NCBI GenBank assembly: GCA_945928585.1
Contig: CAMENQ010000072.1
Span: forward strand, 1 to 9,484
DNA from: an uncultured Roseburia sp.
GTDB lineage: Bacteria; Bacillota; Clostridia; Lachnospirales; Lachnospiraceae
Reading direction: 5' to 3'
DNA: 9,484 bases
Shown here piece by piece: positions 6,047 to 9,484 of this stretch. Position numbers and translations under genes: made by a program. Within the stretch, counting starts at the first letter, position 1, and every line of letters starts with the position of its first letter. A model generated the notes under the pieces. The model was not told the DNA's origin, did not search any database, and was given only the letters and a program-made list of their open reading frames with translations.

Positions 6047-9000
6047 TCACACCTCGCTGCTTTTAGGCTTATAAATATGTGTTACGTCAATTGTACCCTC
6101 ATCAATCAATTCAAGCATAATATCAACCAGTTTCGGATCAAACTGCGTTCCTCTGCCTCTTTTAAGTTCTGATAAAACATACTCAAAATCCAATTTTTTA
6201 CGATAAACACGATTTGCAGTCATTGCATCAAAAGCATCCGCAATCCCAATAATTCTTGCATTCAAAGGAATCTCTTCTCCCTTAAGACCATGAATATATC
6301 CATGTCCATCATATCTCTCATGATGATAAAGCGCTCCTTCCGTTACGTTATCAATCAACGTGAAATTCTTAAGTATTTCTGCACCTCTCGTCACATGGGA
6401 TTTCATAATTTCGTATTCTTCATCTGTAAGTTTCGCCGGTTTATTTAACACATAATCCGGAATTCCAATTTTACCAATATCATGCAGAATTGCTATTTTG
6501 CGCAGTTCTTCACATGCCTCATCGCTATATCCCAGTTTTTTGGCAATTAAAACAGAATATTCCGATACACGTACAGAATGCTGACTTGTGTTTTCATCCT
6601 TTGCATCCACCGTCTTGGCAATGGTCATTATGGTTTCATTTCCCATCTGCAACTGATTTTTTGCCCATTCCAGTTCCATTTTCTGTATATGAAGTGTTTT
6701 CTTTATCTGTGTTCTGATAAACATCCATGTAAGATACGCAATTACAAATACTGCCACAATTGCCACATATAATTGAAACCACCAATTGTCATAGATTTCA
6801 TTTTCTTTAATAATCTTATATGTACTCTCTGCAATGATATTACCTGTCCTGCTCTCTAATACTGCAAGGTGAAAAGTGTATTCACCGGACGCCAGATTAG
6901 TATATACAATATCTGACATTTCACTTTGTGCCATTACCTTCGGTTTCCGATCAAAGCCTTCCAGATAAACGCTAATATTTGGATCATTAATGGAGTAATT
7001 AACCAACTCCGGATTTATCTCAATCTTACATGCCCCTCTCGGTATATAGGTAGCTTCCCCCTTTTCTATCGGATAGCTTTCTCCATCCACAACTATCTCT
7101 TTTAACAACATGCGGTAGGATCTCACAGCTATGTCATATTGATTCATATTCATACATGCCACTCCCGTTTCCCCTGACAAATATAAATTGTCGTCTTCAT
7201 CAATATAATTCCATGAATTGGGAGTAAGTTCCATACGCAGCCCTTTTTTTGCATCCAGAAGTTCATATGACACTTCTTTTCCCTGCAACAGATCATCTTT
7301 ATCCACAACATAAATACCTGCCGAACTTAACACAAACAATTCACCATTCTTTCCTTCCACAAGGTCATAATTATTGTAATATGGGAAATTATCTAAAATC
7401 CGAATATCTCCGGTCTCTGTTAAGTAACATAACCCATTGCTTGTTACAACAAACAATCCACCGCCATCTGAGTCAGGCACTATTCGCAAAATAATTTCAG
7501 AGCTTAATCCATTCTCCTGCTTCAACGTCTGAATTATATTACCATCCTTTATCACGGCAATACCATTCCCATCCGTTCCGGCAAGAATACTTCCATCCTC
7601 TCTTTCATACATTGTCAACACTTTCGGATTGCTAAGACCATCTGAAATGCCAATTGTATCACACACCTTGCCCTGTCGGATGTATGTAAGTCCGGAATCC
7701 CCTGCCACTACAATCGTACCATCCTTCATTTGCATTACGGAACGTAATTTATCTCCAATGACTCCGGTCCCGCTGTTATATATATTTATTTCCCCTGTTT
7801 CTGATATTTCCCAAATTCCCAGACTTGAAGTGCAAATCCATAAATGATTTTCAGAATCCGTCATCAGACAGCGAATCCTCACTCCTTTTAGCTGCTCCAC
7901 AATGGAATCCTGTTTTGCCTCGTGATTCTCCGTTACAACATCCAGTCCGGAATCTGTTCCAAAGTACATACAATCCTGCCACTTTACCACAGTATTTACA
8001 ACATTTTCAGCTAATCCGTATTTCTCATAAATTTCCCGAAAAACAGACGGACACAGACGAAGTAACCCAAGCCTTGAAGACACAAACCATAAATTTCCCT
8101 GATAATCAATAAGCATATGTTCAATGGAGCTGTTGAATGCATTAGTGTCAATAAAACAATACTCTCCATCCAAAGTTATGTACCCTACTCCATTATCTGC
8201 ACAAATAAACATTAAATTTCCTTCCGAAAACTTTAATGAATTAATTCCAATAAGGCTGCCACATTTTATGTCTGACAGTTTCTCCAGGCGATTTTCTGAA
8301 ATCTGATAGATTTCAATAGTATTTGCTGAAGTACCTACATATAATTTTCCAGTCTCATCAAAAACACAGCAATTATATGACTCCCCTTCTTTTTGCATAG
8401 TCTGATGTGTAACAATGTCCGTACCACGAATCAGATAAAGTCCTCCTTCATCCGTAACAGCAACAACATTTCCGTTTGCATCCGCACATATACTGTTGGC
8501 ATACACCACATCAGGTATTATCTTACAAACCTCCAGTCCTCCGGACAACTGCATAACAGCCAAACTGTCAGTAGTTCCCACATAGTAATATCCTTCTGTA
8601 TTCTGCACAATACAGCGAACCGAATTTGATGGAAGCCCATCTTTCCTGTTCACTACATTAGATATATTTTGATTTATACATATAGATAACCCGTCGTCAT
8701 TTGTTCCAATCCATAGTCTTCCTGCTTCGTCTTCATACAGACAATTCACTGTTTTGACAGACTGAAATTCATTTATCCACTGAAAGGTATTTCCACTATA
8801 ACGATATAATCCGCCATAAGTTCCAATCCACAAAATACCATCCTTTGTCTGGACAATATCATTAGCGCTCCCTCCCGGCAATCCATTTTCACCATTATAG
8901 ACCGTTTGCACATAATCATGAAAATCATACTCATCTATTTCCTTCTTTGCAGAATTATTCTCTGCCCAAACAATATTCTCCGTAAACAAAACAAGAAGCG

Positions 9001-9484
9001 ATACCTGTATCAAAAGTGAAACAGCTACTCGGTGATTCTTTTTTTGTTTTTTACTTTTCTTTTTTCTTTTCAAATAGAGCTGTACCACCACAAACAATAT
9101 CAGTATGGTTACCACCTTGTCCACAAAATCAAGATAAAATTCCCCTATAACATTACTTATTTCTGTATTGCACCCTATTTCCCGTAACAATCCGGACACA
9201 CCATCACCCCATATATTACCTGTAGCACCATCTGACAAAATAAAATTCAATGGAGCTGTTATAATAACAGAAAAAATTGTAATTACAAACGCAGTTGACA
9301 TGGCGCCAAATATACTTTTCAGAAAACCCTTTTTCGCACAGACACCAACCGTAACTCCAACCACAAGGCCGCTTAATCCATAAAACATACTAACATCCGA
9401 ACGCATACAATACATAATGTTTGATGTTACTCCCACAATTGCGCCACATACCGGTCCAAACACATATGATGTAAAAACGGTGCC
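6047..9484 (-). CDS. Propeller receptor with ECF-S-like membrane domain and HD-GYP output (5' partial)
   Basis: The reading frame is open to the right edge, so the true start lies outside; 1145 residues are visible (numbers here count from the codon at 9463-9461, probably an internal valine). Domains: four hydrophobic segments (about 1-20, 25-42, 52-75, 111-131) resembling ECF transporter S-components (GPVCGAIVGVTSNI, ITAPLNFI, DKVVTILILF); a lysine-rich loop; a signal-peptide-like helix (146-162) ending VWAENN; about 14 repeats of the D..G.LWIGT..GLY type between 205 and 770, fitting two seven-bladed Reg_prop propellers; a Y_Y_Y-like Ig domain (about 810-885); a membrane helix (896-915); and an HD-GYP domain (about 945-1125). 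Likely metal ligands are H962, H994, D995, H1023, H1047, H1048 and D1076, all present, so cyclic-di-GMP phosphodiesterase activity is expected. The GYP motif reads GYI. It is the first visible gene of an operon with the BMP protein. The natural signal and the organism's response are unknown. Confidence 0.9.
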   Translation of the reverse strand, partial: GTVFTSYVFGPVCGAIVGVTSNIMYCMRSDVSMFYGLSGLVVGVTVGVCAKKGFLKSIFGAMSTAFVITIFSVIITAPLNFILSDGATGNIWGDGVSGLLREIGCNTEISNVIGEFYLDFVDKVVTILILFVVVQLYLKRKKKSKKQKKNHRVAVSLLIQVSLLVLFTENIVWAENNSAKKEIDEYDFHDYVQTVYNGENGLPGGSANDIVQTKDGILWIGTYGGLYRYSGNTFQWINEFQSVKTVNCLYEDEAGRLWIGTNDDGLSICINQNISNVVNRKDGLPSNSVRCIVQNTEGYYYVGTTDSLAVMQLSGGLEVCKIIPDVVYANSICADANGNVVAVTDEGGLYLIRGTDIVTHQTMQKEGESYNCCVFDETGKLYVGTSANTIEIYQISENRLEKLSDIKCGSLIGINSLKFSEGNLMFICADNGVGYITLDGEYCFIDTNAFNSSIEHMLIDYQGNLWFVSSRLGLLRLCPSVFREIYEKYGLAENVVNTVVKWQDCMYFGTDSGLDVVTENHEAKQDSIVEQLKGVRIRCLMTDSENHLWICTSSLGIWEISETGEINIYNSGTGVIGDKLRSVMQMKDGTIVVAGDSGLTYIRQGKVCDTIGISDGLSNPKVLTMYEREDGSILAGTDGNGIAVIKDGNIIQTLKQENGLSSEIILRIVPDSDGGGLFVVTSNGLCYLTETGDIRILDNFPYYNNYDLVEGKNGELFVLSSAGIYVVDKDDLLQGKEVSYELLDAKKGLRMELTPNSWNYIDEDDNLYLSGETGVACMNMNQYDIAVRSYRMLLKEIVVDGESYPIEKGEATYIPRGACKIEINPELVNYSINDPNISVYLEGFDRKPKVMAQSEMSDIVYTNLASGEYTFHLAVLESRTGNIIAESTYKIIKENEIYDNWWFQLYVAIVAVFVIAYLTWMFIRTQIKKTLHIQKMELEWAKNQLQMGNETIMTIAKTVDAKDENTSQHSVRVSEYSVLIAKKLGYSDEACEELRKIAILHDIGKIGIPDYVLNKPAKLTDEEYEIMKSHVTRGAEILKNFTLIDNVTEGALYHHERYDGHGYIHGLKGEEIPLNARIIGIADAFDAMTANRVYRKKLDFEYVLSELKRGRGTQFDPKLVDIMLELIDEGTIDVTHIYKPKSSEV
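6051..6055 (-). promoter_or_regulatory. Shine-Dalgarno that decides the BMP gene start
   Basis: On the minus strand GAGGT (6055-6051) directly abuts an in-frame GTG at 6050-6048 that overlaps the receptor stop as GTGA. With no spacer, that GTG cannot be used from this site. The ATG at 6044-6042, two codons later, has a 6-nt spacing and is the likely start. The site lies inside the end of the receptor gene, so translation is coupled. Confidence 0.7.

Noticed and set aside
9461..9463. GTG at 9463 as the true start of the receptor
   Set aside because: The frame stays open to the window edge, the upstream codons continue the S-component-like pattern, and no Shine-Dalgarno precedes the GTG; the gene is 5' truncated by the window.

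Overview
The window is low-GC DNA with Gram-positive style ribosome binding sites, frequent GTG/TTG starts and tight translational coupling. Its gene content (YitT-family membrane protein, GldA/F/G-like ABC-2 cassette, BMP-family binding protein, large propeller receptor with a cyclic-di-GMP output) fits a Clostridia genome, most likely a Lachnospiraceae gut anaerobe. That placement is inferred from gene content and composition only.

Layout. Bases 1-183 hold no supportable gene, only a hairpin near the edge. A yitT-like gene (184-1083, minus) follows, with a good sigma-A type promoter at 1155-1183. The divergent intergenic region (1084-1321) also carries a 14-bp near-perfect direct repeat and a small palindrome. 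On the plus strand, 1322-4759 is a compact three-gene operon: ABC ATPase, ABC-2 permease, and a GldG-like membrane-anchored extracytoplasmic protein. The genes are joined by 17-nt and 1-nt overlaps. The third gene contains an in-frame 15-bp tandem repeat encoding an Asp/Ser-rich tract. A long perfect stem-loop (4781-4818) lies between the convergent transcription units and should terminate both.

The minus strand from the right edge to 4839 is a two-gene signalling unit. The upstream gene (6047 to beyond 9484, 5' end outside the window) encodes a very large receptor. In order it has an S-component-like (ECF transporter) membrane domain, a signal-peptide-like segment, about 14 propeller repeats (probably two seven-bladed propellers), a Y_Y_Y-type Ig-like domain, a transmembrane helix and an HD-GYP cyclic-di-GMP phosphodiesterase domain with its metal ligands in place. 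The downstream gene, directly coupled to it, encodes a BMP/PnrA-family extracytoplasmic binding protein without a lipobox and with no transporter genes beside it in the window. The most interesting hypothesis is that the two form one sensory system: the BMP protein binds a small molecule outside the cell and the propeller receptor turns this into cyclic-di-GMP hydrolysis inside. The extracellular plan resembles the hybrid two-component sensors of Bacteroides, but the output is a second-messenger enzyme rather than a histidine kinase.
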